A DNA stretch of 27,000 bases from Candidatus Izemoplasmatales bacterium (GCA_041649275.1 JBAZNL010000021.1:1-27000); one strand, 5' to 3'; positions 5,196-12,714 are shown, counted from the first letter of the stretch. Numbers and translations are program-made. Notes: generated by a model from the sequence alone, not told the origin.

Positions 5196-5848
5196 TTTCG
5201 CTCGTCTTCATCGCTCTCATCTTCATCGCGGCCTATGTCGCCTCCGGATTCATCCGGAAGCACGACGTCGCGCTCTATGTTGCGGCGACGGTCCTGTCCG
5301 CGCTCGCGCTCGTCTTCCGCACCGTTCCGGCGACGCTTCCGTTCAACCGCGGCTATCTCGGGTTCAGCCTCTTCTACGTCGTCATGATCGTCGGCCTGTT
5401 CTCGCGCGAAAGCGTCATCTTCAAGCGGCTTTCGTCCGTCCGCCAGGTTCTCTCGATCCTCGGCTTCATCGTTTTGACGCCGCACGCCGTCTTCTTCGTC
5501 CTCGACCGGATCGCCGGCGACGCCTCGCTCGATCCGTTCGGCGTGGCCGCATACCTGATCATGGTCCCGCTCTTTGTCACCTCGTTCCGAAATCCCCCCG
5601 AAGGACCCGCAAGAATGAAGTGGAAGAAGCTGCAGCGATTTGCCTACGTCGTCTATCTCGCGGTCTTCGTCCACCTCGTCCTCGTTTCCGAACTTCCGAA
5701 TCTGGCGATGTACATCGTTCTCTTCGTCCCCTACCTCGTCTACAAGCCGATCCATTTCTTCCGCCACGAACGGCCCTATTACCTGGCCATGAGGCGCAAG
5801 ATGGCGGAGTCCTCTCGGAAGGGCGGAAAGAAGGCCGGCGAAGCATGA
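5192..5848 (+). CDS. Ferric-reductase-like transmembrane protein (YedZ/MsrQ-like), 218 aa
   Basis: About six membrane helices are visible. The pattern of a helix containing H98 (GFIVLTPHAVFFVL), then a TSFRNP turn, a short loop with W-K-x-L-Q-R, and a helix carrying H161 (VVYLAVFVHLVL) matches the ferric-reductase-like / YedZ(MsrQ) domain. There, paired His residues bind heme b and pass electrons across the membrane. The classic W-x-x-L-H-R motif has Gln in place of His here. There is no FAD/NAD domain and no adjacent MsrP, so the electron donor is unknown. It starts within the tetR stop (ATGA) and is likely controlled by that repressor. Confidence 0.7.
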   Translation: MISLVFIALIFIAAYVASGFIRKHDVALYVAATVLSALALVFRTVPATLPFNRGYLGFSLFYVVMIVGLFSRESVIFKRLSSVRQVLSILGFIVLTPHAVFFVLDRIAGDASLDPFGVAAYLIMVPLFVTSFRNPPEGPARMKWKKLQRFAYVVYLAVFVHLVLVSELPNLAMYIVLFVPYLVYKPIHFFRHERPYYLAMRRKMAESSRKGGKKAGEA

Positions 5849-6168
5849 TCCAGACCGTGTTCCACATGACGAAGACGAATGAAAAGACGATCGAGAAAGT
5901 GATCCTCGACCGTCATGTCCATTACCTTCACATGGTTTTTCCGAAGAACGAAGGGCTTCCCATACATCCCTCGAACGCGAACCTCTACATGACCGTCCTC
6001 CGCGGAACGCTCTCGCTCGGTCTGAACGACCAGGAGGTCTGCCTCTATGTCTCGGGAGACGTAGTCAACGTGCCGATGGGAACGACCATGAATGTCCAAA
6101 ACGAGCACGACGACATCCTCGAGCTGATCGTCCTCAAGTCGCCGGCGCCCGGATCTCCCTGCGTCTGA
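5845..6168 (+). CDS. Cupin-domain protein, 107 aa
   Basis: A single small beta-barrel of cupin type. HYLHMVFPKNEGLPIHPSNA resembles motif 1, containing candidate metal-ligand His residues. YMTVLRGTLSLGL is the inter-motif turn and YVSGDVVNVPMGT the start of motif 2. Small single-domain cupins often bind a metal or small ligand. The ATG at 5845 overlaps the TGA of the membrane protein gene (ATGA), so all three genes are translationally coupled. The same frame is open farther upstream, but that stretch is antisense-like to the preceding genes and has no ribosome site. The function in this operon is not known. Confidence 0.8.
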   Translation: MIQTVFHMTKTNEKTIEKVILDRHVHYLHMVFPKNEGLPIHPSNANLYMTVLRGTLSLGLNDQEVCLYVSGDVVNVPMGTTMNVQNEHDDILELIVLKSPAPGSPCV

Positions 6169-6180
6169 ACCGAAAGATGA

Positions 6181-6218
6181 AAAACGGCGTTTTGCCTCGC
6201 GGGGCAAAACGCCGTTTT
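6181..6218. terminator. Bidirectional terminator between convergent genes
   Basis: A 16-bp inverted repeat (6181-6196 with 6203-6218) has A residues at one end and T residues at the other. It can end both the tetR-cupin operon and the facing minus-strand gene. Confidence 0.9.
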
Positions 6219-6221
6219 CAT

Positions 6222-6521
6222 TCAGATCACCGAGTTGAGCAGAGCGACGAGCTGGTTTCCGAGATCGGGGAAGAACATGAAGATGACGACGATCGCGAGG
6301 ATCAGGACGTAGATGAACACGAACAGCTTCTTGCCGGAGACGAACTCCATCCCGACGATGGCGGCGACGGCGAGCGCGGCGAACTGCTGGGCGAGCGTGA
6401 GGTAGCCCATGATGTGGGCCGGCAGGCCGAAACCGAACTGGGCGTCGGTATACAGGAAAGCGTACAGGACGATGGTCAGAAAGCCAAGGATCTGGCCGAG
6501 GACATTCCAAAACTTCTTCAT
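6222..6521 (-). CDS. Small membrane protein, 99 aa
   Basis: Three hydrophobic segments spread over the length (about 8-27, 38-58 and 65-85). No family recognised. I chose the ATG at 6521 because a G-rich site (GGGGGG) lies 7 nt upstream on the minus strand. The in-frame ATG at 6536 has none. It has its own promoter and shares the terminator at 6181-6218 with the opposing operon, so it is monocistronic. Confidence 0.75.
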   Translation of the reverse strand: MKKFWNVLGQILGFLTIVLYAFLYTDAQFGFGLPAHIMGYLTLAQQFAALAVAAIVGMEFVSGKKLFVFIYVLILAIVVIFMFFPDLGNQLVALLNSVI

Positions 6522-6558
6522 TGCGAAACCCCCCATTTGTTTTGTAGACTTCGCTTTA

Positions 6559-6587
6559 ATTATAGTGATTCATCGGTTGGGCCGCAA
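6559..6587 (-). promoter_or_regulatory. Promoter of the 99-aa membrane protein gene
   Basis: On the minus strand, TTGCGG (6587-6582), a 17-base spacer and TATAAT (6564-6559). Confidence 0.7.
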
Positions 6588-6736
6588 GGGCTTTTCGGCG
6601 AAATCTCGCGAAATGTTGAGGAGAAAGTTCAATGTGTGATTTTTTTCTTATCATCCATGATGTGATCTCCTTGAACGAAAGTACGACAAGTAAAATCTTT
6701 TGTAACAAGCGTCTAATATTGAATCGATTTTTATTG

Positions 6737-6768
6737 TATAATATAACAGGAAAAATATAACAGGAAAA
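6737..6768 (+). promoter_or_regulatory. -10 element and 14-base tandem repeat in the NERD gene leader
   Basis: TATAAT (6737-6742) is a perfect -10 without a clear -35. It overlaps a tandem direct repeat, AATATAACAGGAAA, at 6740-6753 and 6754-6767, which would form most of the leader. Confidence 0.5.
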
Positions 6769-6784
6769 GACCGGAGGGGTTCAT

Positions 6785-7630
6785 ATGAAGAAAGAAGCGA
6801 TTGTGAATGTATTTGATGTCGTGCTATTATTTTGGGCGATAATTTTCATGATGTCTCCTTTTCTTTCGGATGTCGATAGTACGGCGATGACCATCATCTT
6901 TGAGATTTCATCACTAACACTCATTCTTTATGTTGCCTATGTAATACGTCTTCGGTGGAGATGGAACCGTTTGATCAAACGAGAAAACGATGCAGCGCTC
7001 GAAGTGGCAGCCGAAGTAAGCGAGAACATTCCGAATATGTTCTATGAGGTGAAACAACGCATTCTAGAGAATCAAATAGAAGCGACGTTGCAATCGTTGT
7101 ATCCGTCGGCGAAGATCGTGAAGAACGTGTATTGCCCCAAAATCGACGGCACAACCTCCGAAATCGATCTTCTCATGATATCGGTTGACGGCATCTTCTT
7201 ATTTGAAGCGAAGAACATTTCGGCATCCGTGAACGGTGATTGGTCATCCGATAAACTAATTGCCACCTATGAAAATGGAAAACAAATTGAGATTCTCAAT
7301 CCGGTCATCCAAAACTCATACCATTACCAGCATTTGAAACGATTGCTCGGTTGCGATCCTTCCGTTTTCAAGAACATAGTCGTCTTGGGAGATGCTGTCA
7401 TTTTCAATTATGAGGAAATCAAGACGGTTCCAAAATTCGCCAGCGTGTGTAAACTGAAGAACATCGCCAAGGAAACGTACTACCGTGGCAGACACACGAA
7501 AAACATCTTCACTCCCGTGCAAGTAGAAAGCATCTACATGACGATCAAGGACTCATTGGGGTATTCGGAGGAGAAGAAAGAAAAGCACATTGGAGAACTT
7601 CAAAAAAACGAAACGAAAAAAGCAAAATAA
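6785..7630 (+). CDS. NERD-domain membrane protein, 281 aa
   Basis: Two membrane helices (about 9-28 and 34-55) anchor a cytoplasmic NERD (nuclease-related) domain. The PD-(D/E)xK-like core is visible as S-E-I-D128-L-L followed by F-E141-A-K143, with the family's later NPVIQNSYHYQHL segment. NERD domains are predicted nucleases, and several occur in signalling or DNA-handling contexts. The Lys/Glu-rich tail (about 255-281) is probably disordered. GGAGG (6773-6777) lies 7 nt before the start. The gene is more AT-rich than its neighbours and has its own -10 element and terminator, which suggests independent acquisition. Targets are unknown. Confidence 0.85.
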   Translation: MKKEAIVNVFDVVLLFWAIIFMMSPFLSDVDSTAMTIIFEISSLTLILYVAYVIRLRWRWNRLIKRENDAALEVAAEVSENIPNMFYEVKQRILENQIEATLQSLYPSAKIVKNVYCPKIDGTTSEIDLLMISVDGIFLFEAKNISASVNGDWSSDKLIATYENGKQIEILNPVIQNSYHYQHLKRLLGCDPSVFKNIVVLGDAVIFNYEEIKTVPKFASVCKLKNIAKETYYRGRHTKNIFTPVQVESIYMTIKDSLGYSEEKKEKHIGELQKNETKKAK

Positions 7631-7641
7631 TTCCTGAAATG

Positions 7642-7668
7642 ACGACACTTGCCGAGTGTCGTTTTTTT
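7642..7668 (+). terminator. Terminator of the NERD gene
   Basis: ACGACACT (7642-7649) pairs with AGTGTCGT (7655-7662), followed by a run of T. Confidence 0.92.
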
Positions 7669-7724
7669 TATGAAGCATAGGGGAAGCATCTGCGTAATAT
7701 GTTCGTGCAAAGGAGCTGATCCAG

Positions 7725-9377
7725 ATGAAAAAAGCGCTGATGGCGATTCTGTTCGCCACCCTCGCCATGGTCGTTGCGACCGAACGCGTCGAAGCCTATT
7801 CCCCACAATATCTGCCTGGCGGCGTGAACTATCTCTCCGCCGACAACTTCGAACAGGATTCCGGATACTACAACACGATCCAATTGTTTCTGGTCAAGCC
7901 GAACACGACCTATTGCCTCTCCATGGCATCCGTCTATGCGACTTCCCATGCGTATGAAATCATCATCGAAACCTTTCTCGACGATCGGATTCAATTGACC
8001 TCGGTCTATTATCATCCGGAGGATTTCACGCCGGTCCCGGGAGAGGACTGGGTGTCGCTCGTGTTCTCGACGTCGGCGACGGCGAGCTACATGGACATCT
8101 ACTTCAGCGATCCGACGGCGGTGTTCGACTTCCATACCGCGGAATTGTTCCAACTCGAGGAAGGATCCGTCTTCACCGGCTACGAGGAATATGTGGACGG
8201 AACCGTCGCCGACGTCAACGGTCCGTATTTCGACGGCAACCCCGTCGTCATCTCCAACGTCGACGCACCGATCACGAGCGCCGAGATCCGCGCCGGACTG
8301 ACCGCCTATGACGCGATCGACGGCGACCTTACCGCCACGATCGTCGAATTGTCAAACGCCTATGCCGGAAACGAAAGCACGCTCGGAGAATACGCGATCG
8401 ACTACCGCGTCGCCGACACATCCGGCAACTTCACCGACTTCCGGGTGACCGTCAAGGTGGTCGACGTCACCGCGCCGATGTTCGGCGGCGAAACCGACTT
8501 CCTTATTCCCTACCCCGACGTCATGTCGATCGCGACGATCCTTTCGCAGATCACCGCGAGCGACAACTACGACGGCGACCTCTCGGCCGCCATCGTACTG
8601 AAGACGGACGGTTATACCGCGAACGCGGGCGTCTTGGGATCCTATCAGGTGGCGTTCTCGGTCGCCGACGCGAGCGGAAACGTCACCGACCATTCCGTGA
8701 CCGTCTCCGTCGTCGACGAAGAGAGCCCGATCTTCACCGGTCCGTCCGTCTACACGATCGGGTACGACAACGGCATGACCGTCGCCGACATCCGAGCCGC
8801 GCTCTCGGTCGTCGACGACTACGACGACGACCTGACGGCCGCGATCACCGTCGACAGCGACGAGTACTCCGCCCACATCCGGCAGATCGGCGCCTATCGG
8901 GTCGTCTTCAGGGCGGTCGACTCGAGCGGCAACGCCACCCTCTTCGACGTCGTCGTGAACGTCGTCGATCAGATCGGACCGGTCGTGTACGTGGACGCCT
9001 CGATCGTCCGCGTGTACAACGGCACGGTCCTGACGCTGACCGATTTCACGAACCTACTCGTCCGCGCGGGAGAACTGCCCAAGGCCGACGGCTACCGGGT
9101 GACGCTGCGTTACGATTCGTATACCGCGCACGCTTCCGTTCCGGGCGTCTATCACCTGACGCTCGACATCGTCGACCCATTGGGTCGGACGTCGGTGAAG
9201 ACCCTCGAGGTCGTGGTCGCCGAAAACGCCCCGGCATATGTCCCGGGGCCGGATTCCGGAGGCCTCGGGGAGGCGTTCGACTGGGGGGATGCGGTCGTCT
9301 GGATCGTCGGCGGAATCTGTTTCGCGGCACTGCTCGCGACCAACATTATTTGGGGTTTCAAAGTGAAAATGAGGTAA
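7725..9377 (+). CDS. Secreted, membrane-anchored protein with Ig-like (DUF5011-type) repeats, 550 aa
   Basis: A signal peptide (about residues 1-24, ending near VEAYS) is followed by an N-terminal beta-rich domain (about 30-160) reminiscent of carbohydrate-binding modules. Next come about four repeats of some 84 residues (about 163-246, 247-330, 331-414, and a degenerate 415-499). Repeats carry the DUF5011-like signature: a YDxxDGDLT-type segment, a G-x-Y segment and VxDxSGN near the end. A linker and one membrane helix (about 520-545) end the protein with a short basic tail, so it is displayed outside the cell. AAAGGAG lies about 9 nt before the ATG. It is followed by a terminator, so is probably monocistronic. 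Adhesion or glycan binding is plausible but unproven. Confidence 0.85.
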   Translation: MKKALMAILFATLAMVVATERVEAYSPQYLPGGVNYLSADNFEQDSGYYNTIQLFLVKPNTTYCLSMASVYATSHAYEIIIETFLDDRIQLTSVYYHPEDFTPVPGEDWVSLVFSTSATASYMDIYFSDPTAVFDFHTAELFQLEEGSVFTGYEEYVDGTVADVNGPYFDGNPVVISNVDAPITSAEIRAGLTAYDAIDGDLTATIVELSNAYAGNESTLGEYAIDYRVADTSGNFTDFRVTVKVVDVTAPMFGGETDFLIPYPDVMSIATILSQITASDNYDGDLSAAIVLKTDGYTANAGVLGSYQVAFSVADASGNVTDHSVTVSVVDEESPIFTGPSVYTIGYDNGMTVADIRAALSVVDDYDDDLTAAITVDSDEYSAHIRQIGAYRVVFRAVDSSGNATLFDVVVNVVDQIGPVVYVDASIVRVYNGTVLTLTDFTNLLVRAGELPKADGYRVTLRYDSYTAHASVPGVYHLTLDIVDPLGRTSVKTLEVVVAENAPAYVPGPDSGGLGEAFDWGDAVVWIVGGICFAALLATNIIWGFKVKMR

Positions 9378-9393
9378 GCGTTTTATCACCAAG

Positions 9394-9425
9394 GAAAGCG
9401 TTATCACACGCTTTCTTTTGTTTTC
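9394..9425 (+). terminator. Terminator after the Ig-repeat protein gene
   Basis: GAAAGCG (9394-9400) pairs with CGCTTTC (9409-9415), followed by a T-rich tail. Confidence 0.8.
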
Positions 9426-9430
9426 ATTAG

Positions 9431-9439
9431 TGTTATAAT
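9431..9439 (+). promoter_or_regulatory. Extended -10 promoter of the hydrogenase operon
   Basis: TGT-TATAAT (TATAAT at 9434-9439) is a consensus extended -10 located 44 bases before hydC. No convincing -35 is present. Confidence 0.7.
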
Positions 9440-9483
9440 GTGTGTGCCAACGAGAATACAGGAAAGGAGTGTAAAAAAAACAC

Positions 9484-9963
9484 ATGGGAGCTAAAGTCCT
9501 GATCAACAAGGAACGGCTTGCCAGATTGTCCGCAGCGATGGAAAGAAACAAGTTGAAACCGGGTCCATTGATGCCGACACTACAGGAAGCGCAGGCGATC
9601 TTCGGCTGCGTTCCGATCGAAATCCAGAAGATCATCGGCAAGGAGCTGAACGAGAGCGTCGCCAAGATCAACGGCGTCGTCACCTTCTACAGCATGTTCT
9701 CGATCGAACCCAAGGGCGAGAAGGTCATCAGCGTCTGTCTCGGCACGGCCTGCTACGTGCGCGGTTCGCAGAGCGTCCTCGATTCGTTCTCGGACGAGTT
9801 GAAGCTGAAACCGGGCGAGACGTCGGAAGACGGCAGGTTCACCCTCCAGGCCACGCGCTGCATCGGCGCCTGCGGCCTCGCCCCGACCTTCACGGTCAAC
9901 GAAACGGTCTACGGCAACGCCACCGTCCAGAAAGCCAAGGACGTCGTGGCGACGCTGAGGTAG
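9484..9963 (+). CDS. hydC: NuoE-like [2Fe-2S] subunit of bifurcating hydrogenase (HydC), 159 aa
   Basis: This is the thioredoxin-fold [2Fe-2S] subunit related to the 24-kDa subunit of complex I. Four cluster ligands are visible: C85 and C90 (VCLGTACYVRG) and C126 and C130 (RCIGACGLAP). An N-terminal helical part contains the family's INGVVTFYSMF segment. Length is typical. It passes electrons between NADH-oxidising HydB and the hydrogenase core. It is the first gene of the operon. The ribosome site AAAGGAG lies about 14 nt before ATG 9484, longer than usual, with an A-rich spacer. No better in-frame start is visible. Confidence 0.93.
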   Translation: MGAKVLINKERLARLSAAMERNKLKPGPLMPTLQEAQAIFGCVPIEIQKIIGKELNESVAKINGVVTFYSMFSIEPKGEKVISVCLGTACYVRGSQSVLDSFSDELKLKPGETSEDGRFTLQATRCIGACGLAPTFTVNETVYGNATVQKAKDVVATLR

Positions 9964-9967
9964 CATC

Positions 9968-10348
9968 GTGACCCTCGGCCAGATCGTCGCCAAGTACGGC
10001 TGCACGGTCTACACGCGGAATTCCTTCGATTCGGCGAAGGAGATCCGCTACGCGTTCTGCTCGGACCTGATGAGCGACGCGCTCATGATCATGAGCACCG
10101 TCCGCGAATCGGGCGTCCTCGAGGATTCGGTCCTCATCACCGGGCTCGCCACCAACCAGTCGATCCGCACCGCCGAAATGCTCGACGTCGACGTCGTCTG
10201 CCTCGTCCGCGGGAAAATCCCCGCGAAGCAGGTCGTCGACCTCGCCGACGAATCCGGCATCATCCTGATCGGCACGGAACTGACGATGTTCAACCTGAGC
10301 GGCAGACTCTACCAGGAAGGCATCGTCGGCATCGCCTCGAAGAAATGA
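9968..10348 (+). CDS. DRTGG-domain protein 1, 126 aa
   Basis: A single alpha/beta DRTGG-type domain with the typical glycine-bearing LITGLATNQSIRTAEML segment and repeated beta-alpha units ending in GIILIGTELTMFNLSGRLYQEG. DRTGG domains also occur next to CBS domains and in phosphotransacetylase-related proteins, and are thought to sense ligands. The GTG start at 9968 has GAGG about 8 nt upstream. It ends in an ATGA overlap with the next gene. Placement inside hydrogenase operons is known from clostridia and suggests a regulatory or assembly role, which is not established. Confidence 0.8.
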   Translation: MTLGQIVAKYGCTVYTRNSFDSAKEIRYAFCSDLMSDALMIMSTVRESGVLEDSVLITGLATNQSIRTAEMLDVDVVCLVRGKIPAKQVVDLADESGIILIGTELTMFNLSGRLYQEGIVGIASKK

Positions 10349-10788
10349 TCCTCGTCGACAAACGCTACGAGATCATTCCCCGCGACTTCAATTTCGCCGG
10401 GCAGGCGTCGTCGGACATCAAGCGAACCCTGAAGAACATGCGCTTCTCCCGCGACTTCATCAAGCGCGTCTCGGTCGCGGCGTACGAATCCGAAATCAAC
10501 ATCGTGATCCACTCGCTCGGCGGACGGGCCGCGTTCAAGATCACGGAAGCGAAGCTCTACCTCGAATTCACCGACTACGGACCAGGCATCCCCGACATCG
10601 CGCTCGCGATGACGCCCGGATACTCGACCGCCTCGGAGGAGTCGCGCCTGAACGGCTTCGGCGCCGGCATGGGCTTCACCAACATCCTGAAGTCGGTCGA
10701 CCGTTTCGACATCCTGTCCGATCCGAACGGCACCGTCCTCAAGCTCGTCTTCGACATCGGGGAGGCGGATCGCGATGCGGGTCTCTGA
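10345..10788 (+). CDS. RsbW/SpoIIAB-like HATPase protein, 147 aa
   Basis: A stand-alone GHKL ATP-binding domain of the anti-sigma-factor kinase type. The N box is AYESEINIVIHS, the G1 box DYGPGIPD and the G2 box GFGAGMGF. There is no sensor or His-phosphoacceptor domain. It could act as a serine/threonine kinase on a partner protein, or as a nucleotide-dependent switch. The ATG overlaps the preceding stop (ATGA), and its end overlaps the next gene by 14 nt. It is one of two HATPase genes in this operon. Confidence 0.85.
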   Translation: MILVDKRYEIIPRDFNFAGQASSDIKRTLKNMRFSRDFIKRVSVAAYESEINIVIHSLGGRAAFKITEAKLYLEFTDYGPGIPDIALAMTPGYSTASEESRLNGFGAGMGFTNILKSVDRFDILSDPNGTVLKLVFDIGEADRDAGL

Positions 10789-11107
10789 CATCCTTTCCGC
10801 CGGCTACCGGCTCGCGACCCGCGCCGAGAGCGCGGACCGCGAATATGCGGGACTCTACGCCGGCGACCTCCTGAGCGTCGTGATGAAGAGCGCGAAGCCG
10901 GGAAACGCGCTCGTGACCGTCATGGCCAACATGAACGCGATCGCCGTCGCGAGCCTCGTCGACCTGCCCGCCATCGTCCTCTGCGAAGGCGCGAGGGCGA
11001 CTTCCGAGATGATCGCACGCGCGGACGCCGAGGGCATCGCCCTCGTCGAGACGTCAAGGAAGGCCGTCGACGTGGTGATCGACCTCGACCGGCGCGGCCT
11101 CTCATGA
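10775..11107 (+). CDS. DRTGG-domain protein 2, 110 aa
   Basis: A short alpha/beta protein of the DRTGG fold, related in layout to the gene at 9968. An N-terminal segment (MRVSDILSAGYRL) is followed by YAGLYAGDLLS, ALVTVMANMNAIAVASL and ATSEMIARADAEGIALVETS. It overlaps both neighbours (14 nt upstream, ATGA downstream), which indicates tight co-expression. Having two DRTGG proteins around a HATPase suggests they work as partners. That is inference. Confidence 0.72.
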   Translation: MRVSDILSAGYRLATRAESADREYAGLYAGDLLSVVMKSAKPGNALVTVMANMNAIAVASLVDLPAIVLCEGARATSEMIARADAEGIALVETSRKAVDVVIDLDRRGLS

Positions 11108-11805
11108 ACCTTCATTACGACCTGCACGTCCACTCGGTGCTCTCGCCGTGCGCGGACGTCCTCATGACCCCCAACAACATCCTCAACATGGCGACCCTCA
11201 AGGGCCTCGACGTCCTTTCCGTCGCCGATCACAACAGCCTGAAGCAGATTCCGATCCTCGCGAAGATCGCCGAGAGCTACGCCCTCCTCTTCATCCCGGG
11301 CGTCGAGGTGACGATCGCGGACGGGACCCACGTCCTAGCCCATTTCCGCCGTCTCGACGAGGCGATGGCGTTCGACGCGGATCTCGAACGGCTGCTCGAC
11401 AAGACTCCCGAAGGCCCGATCCGAAACGGCGAACCGATCCTGACGGACGAGGAGGACCTGACGCTCGCGGTGCTTCCGTACCGCCTCCACCAGAACCTTC
11501 CGATCGACCTCGCCGGCCTCTGCCGGCTGCTCGACCGCTACGACCACCTGCGCTTCTTCGCCCATCTCGACCGGGGGGCGAACTCCGGACTGCACCTCGT
11601 CGGGACGTGCCCGATGGACGGAATCGAGCTGACGCGGCACGCGGATCCCGAGTTCCTCCGGCGGCATCGTCTCGAAGGATATCCGGTCCTCCGCAATTCG
11701 GACGCGCACGGTCTTTGTGACATCTCCGAACGGACGGACGGAAACATCCTCGACCTGCCGGAGCGTTCGCTCGACGCCTTCTTCGCGAGGTTCTCCCGTG
11801 GATGA
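11104..11805 (+). CDS. PHP-domain metal-dependent phosphoesterase, 233 aa
   Basis: PHP motif 1 is visible as Y-D-L-H-V-H-S near the N-terminus, followed by the motif SVADHNSL, the PGVEVT segment, and later HLDRGAN and NSDAH. These contribute His and Asp ligands for a metal centre. The family includes histidinol phosphatase-like and nucleotide phosphoesterases, and the substrate here is unknown. The length is typical of a single-domain PHP protein. The gene is in the embedded regulatory block of the hydrogenase operon, with ATGA overlap upstream and an 8-nt overlap downstream. Confidence 0.88.
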   Translation: MNLHYDLHVHSVLSPCADVLMTPNNILNMATLKGLDVLSVADHNSLKQIPILAKIAESYALLFIPGVEVTIADGTHVLAHFRRLDEAMAFDADLERLLDKTPEGPIRNGEPILTDEEDLTLAVLPYRLHQNLPIDLAGLCRLLDRYDHLRFFAHLDRGANSGLHLVGTCPMDGIELTRHADPEFLRRHRLEGYPVLRNSDAHGLCDISERTDGNILDLPERSLDAFFARFSRG

Positions 11806-12349
11806 CCTGTCGCTCTTCGTGCTCGACATCGTCCAGAACGCGATCGTCGCGGAAGCGGAAGACATCGCCGTCGCGATCCGCGAGGATTCCTCGCAGGACA
11901 CCCTCGTCCTCACCGTCGTCGACGACGGCCGGGGCATGGATCCCATGACCGTCGAACGGGCGGTCGACCCGTTCTTCACCACCCGCACCACCCGCAAGGT
12001 CGGACTCGGGCTGCCGTTTCTGATGATGGCGGCCGAACTGGCCGACGGCTCCTTCGCGATCGAATCCGATCCCGGCGTCGGCACCGTCGTCGAGGCCCGA
12101 TTCGTGAGAAGCCACGTGAACACGCCCCCGCTCGGGGACATGGCGGAATCGCTCTACACGATCTGCCTGCATCAGAACGTCAGGGAATTCCGGTACGCGC
12201 ACGTCTGCGACGGTCGACGCTTCGACTTTTCGCTCGGTGAAATCAGAACCATCCTGGATGGAGTGCCCCTCACCGCCGCAGGCATCGGCGCATACCTGAA
12301 GTCATACATCAAGGAACACATCATAACGACACGAGGAGAATACAGATGA
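11798..12349 (+). CDS. HATPase-domain protein (histidine-kinase-like ATPase), 183 aa
   Basis: The protein begins at GTG 11798, inside the end of the PHP gene. It has an N box (FVLDIVQNAIVAEA), a G1 box (VVDDGRGMD), an F-box-like region (VDPFFTTR) and a G2 box (VGLGLPFLMMAAE). A C-terminal extension of about 70 residues follows (from about 110) with unknown fold. It lacks an upstream dimerisation/His domain, so it is not a complete sensor kinase. The same frame is open upstream of 11798, but that part overlaps the PHP gene and has no start signal. The ATGA overlap with the next gene indicates the same transcript. Confidence 0.82.
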   Translation: MDDLSLFVLDIVQNAIVAEAEDIAVAIREDSSQDTLVLTVVDDGRGMDPMTVERAVDPFFTTRTTRKVGLGLPFLMMAAELADGSFAIESDPGVGTVVEARFVRSHVNTPPLGDMAESLYTICLHQNVREFRYAHVCDGRRFDFSLGEIRTILDGVPLTAAGIGAYLKSYIKEHIITTRGEYR

Positions 12350-12714
12350 AATCGTTGGAAGATCTCAAGAAGCTCCGCGACCAGTCCCTCAAGAACATGC
12401 AGATGCGGTACCAGGTCGGCGGTACGCGCATCCAGGTCGGCATGGGCACCTGCGGCATCGCCGCGGGCGCCCGTCCCGTCCTCAACAAGTTCGTCGAGGA
12501 GATCAGCGAGCATGAACTGAAGAACGTCGTCGTCACGCAGGTCGGCTGCATGGGCGAATGCGCGTTCGAACCGATCGTCGAGATCGTCGACCAGGACGGC
12601 ACGTCGTCGATCTACTGCAAGGTCACCGAACGCATGGTGGACGAAATCGTCGAGGAACACCTCGTGAACGGGCATCGGCTCGACCGGTACCTGCTCTCGA
12701 GCGTGAAAAGGTAG
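12346..12714 (+). CDS. [2Fe-2S] thioredoxin-like ferredoxin protein, 122 aa
   Basis: A helical N-terminus precedes a thioredoxin-like [2Fe-2S] domain. The cysteine pattern is GMGTCGIAAGA and later QVGCMGECAFEP, giving three clear candidate ligands. A usual fourth Cys, five residues after the first, is replaced in the segment CGIAAGA. This reduced pattern is worth noting. Its gene is normally found just before hydB in such operons. It probably carries electrons or stabilises the HydB complex. The site GAGGAG lies about 9 nt before ATG, and the start overlaps the preceding stop (ATGA). Confidence 0.82.
   Translation: MKSLEDLKKLRDQSLKNMQMRYQVGGTRIQVGMGTCGIAAGARPVLNKFVEEISEHELKNVVVTQVGCMGECAFEPIVEIVDQDGTSSIYCKVTERMVDEIVEEHLVNGHRLDRYLLSSVKR

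Noticed and set aside
5152..5844. Long open frame in front of the cupin gene, which could make a much larger protein
   Set aside because: It runs across the membrane-protein gene in another frame, has an Arg/Pro-rich composition typical of GC-rich shadow frames, and lacks a ribosome site. The cupin has a clear ATGA-coupled start at 5845.
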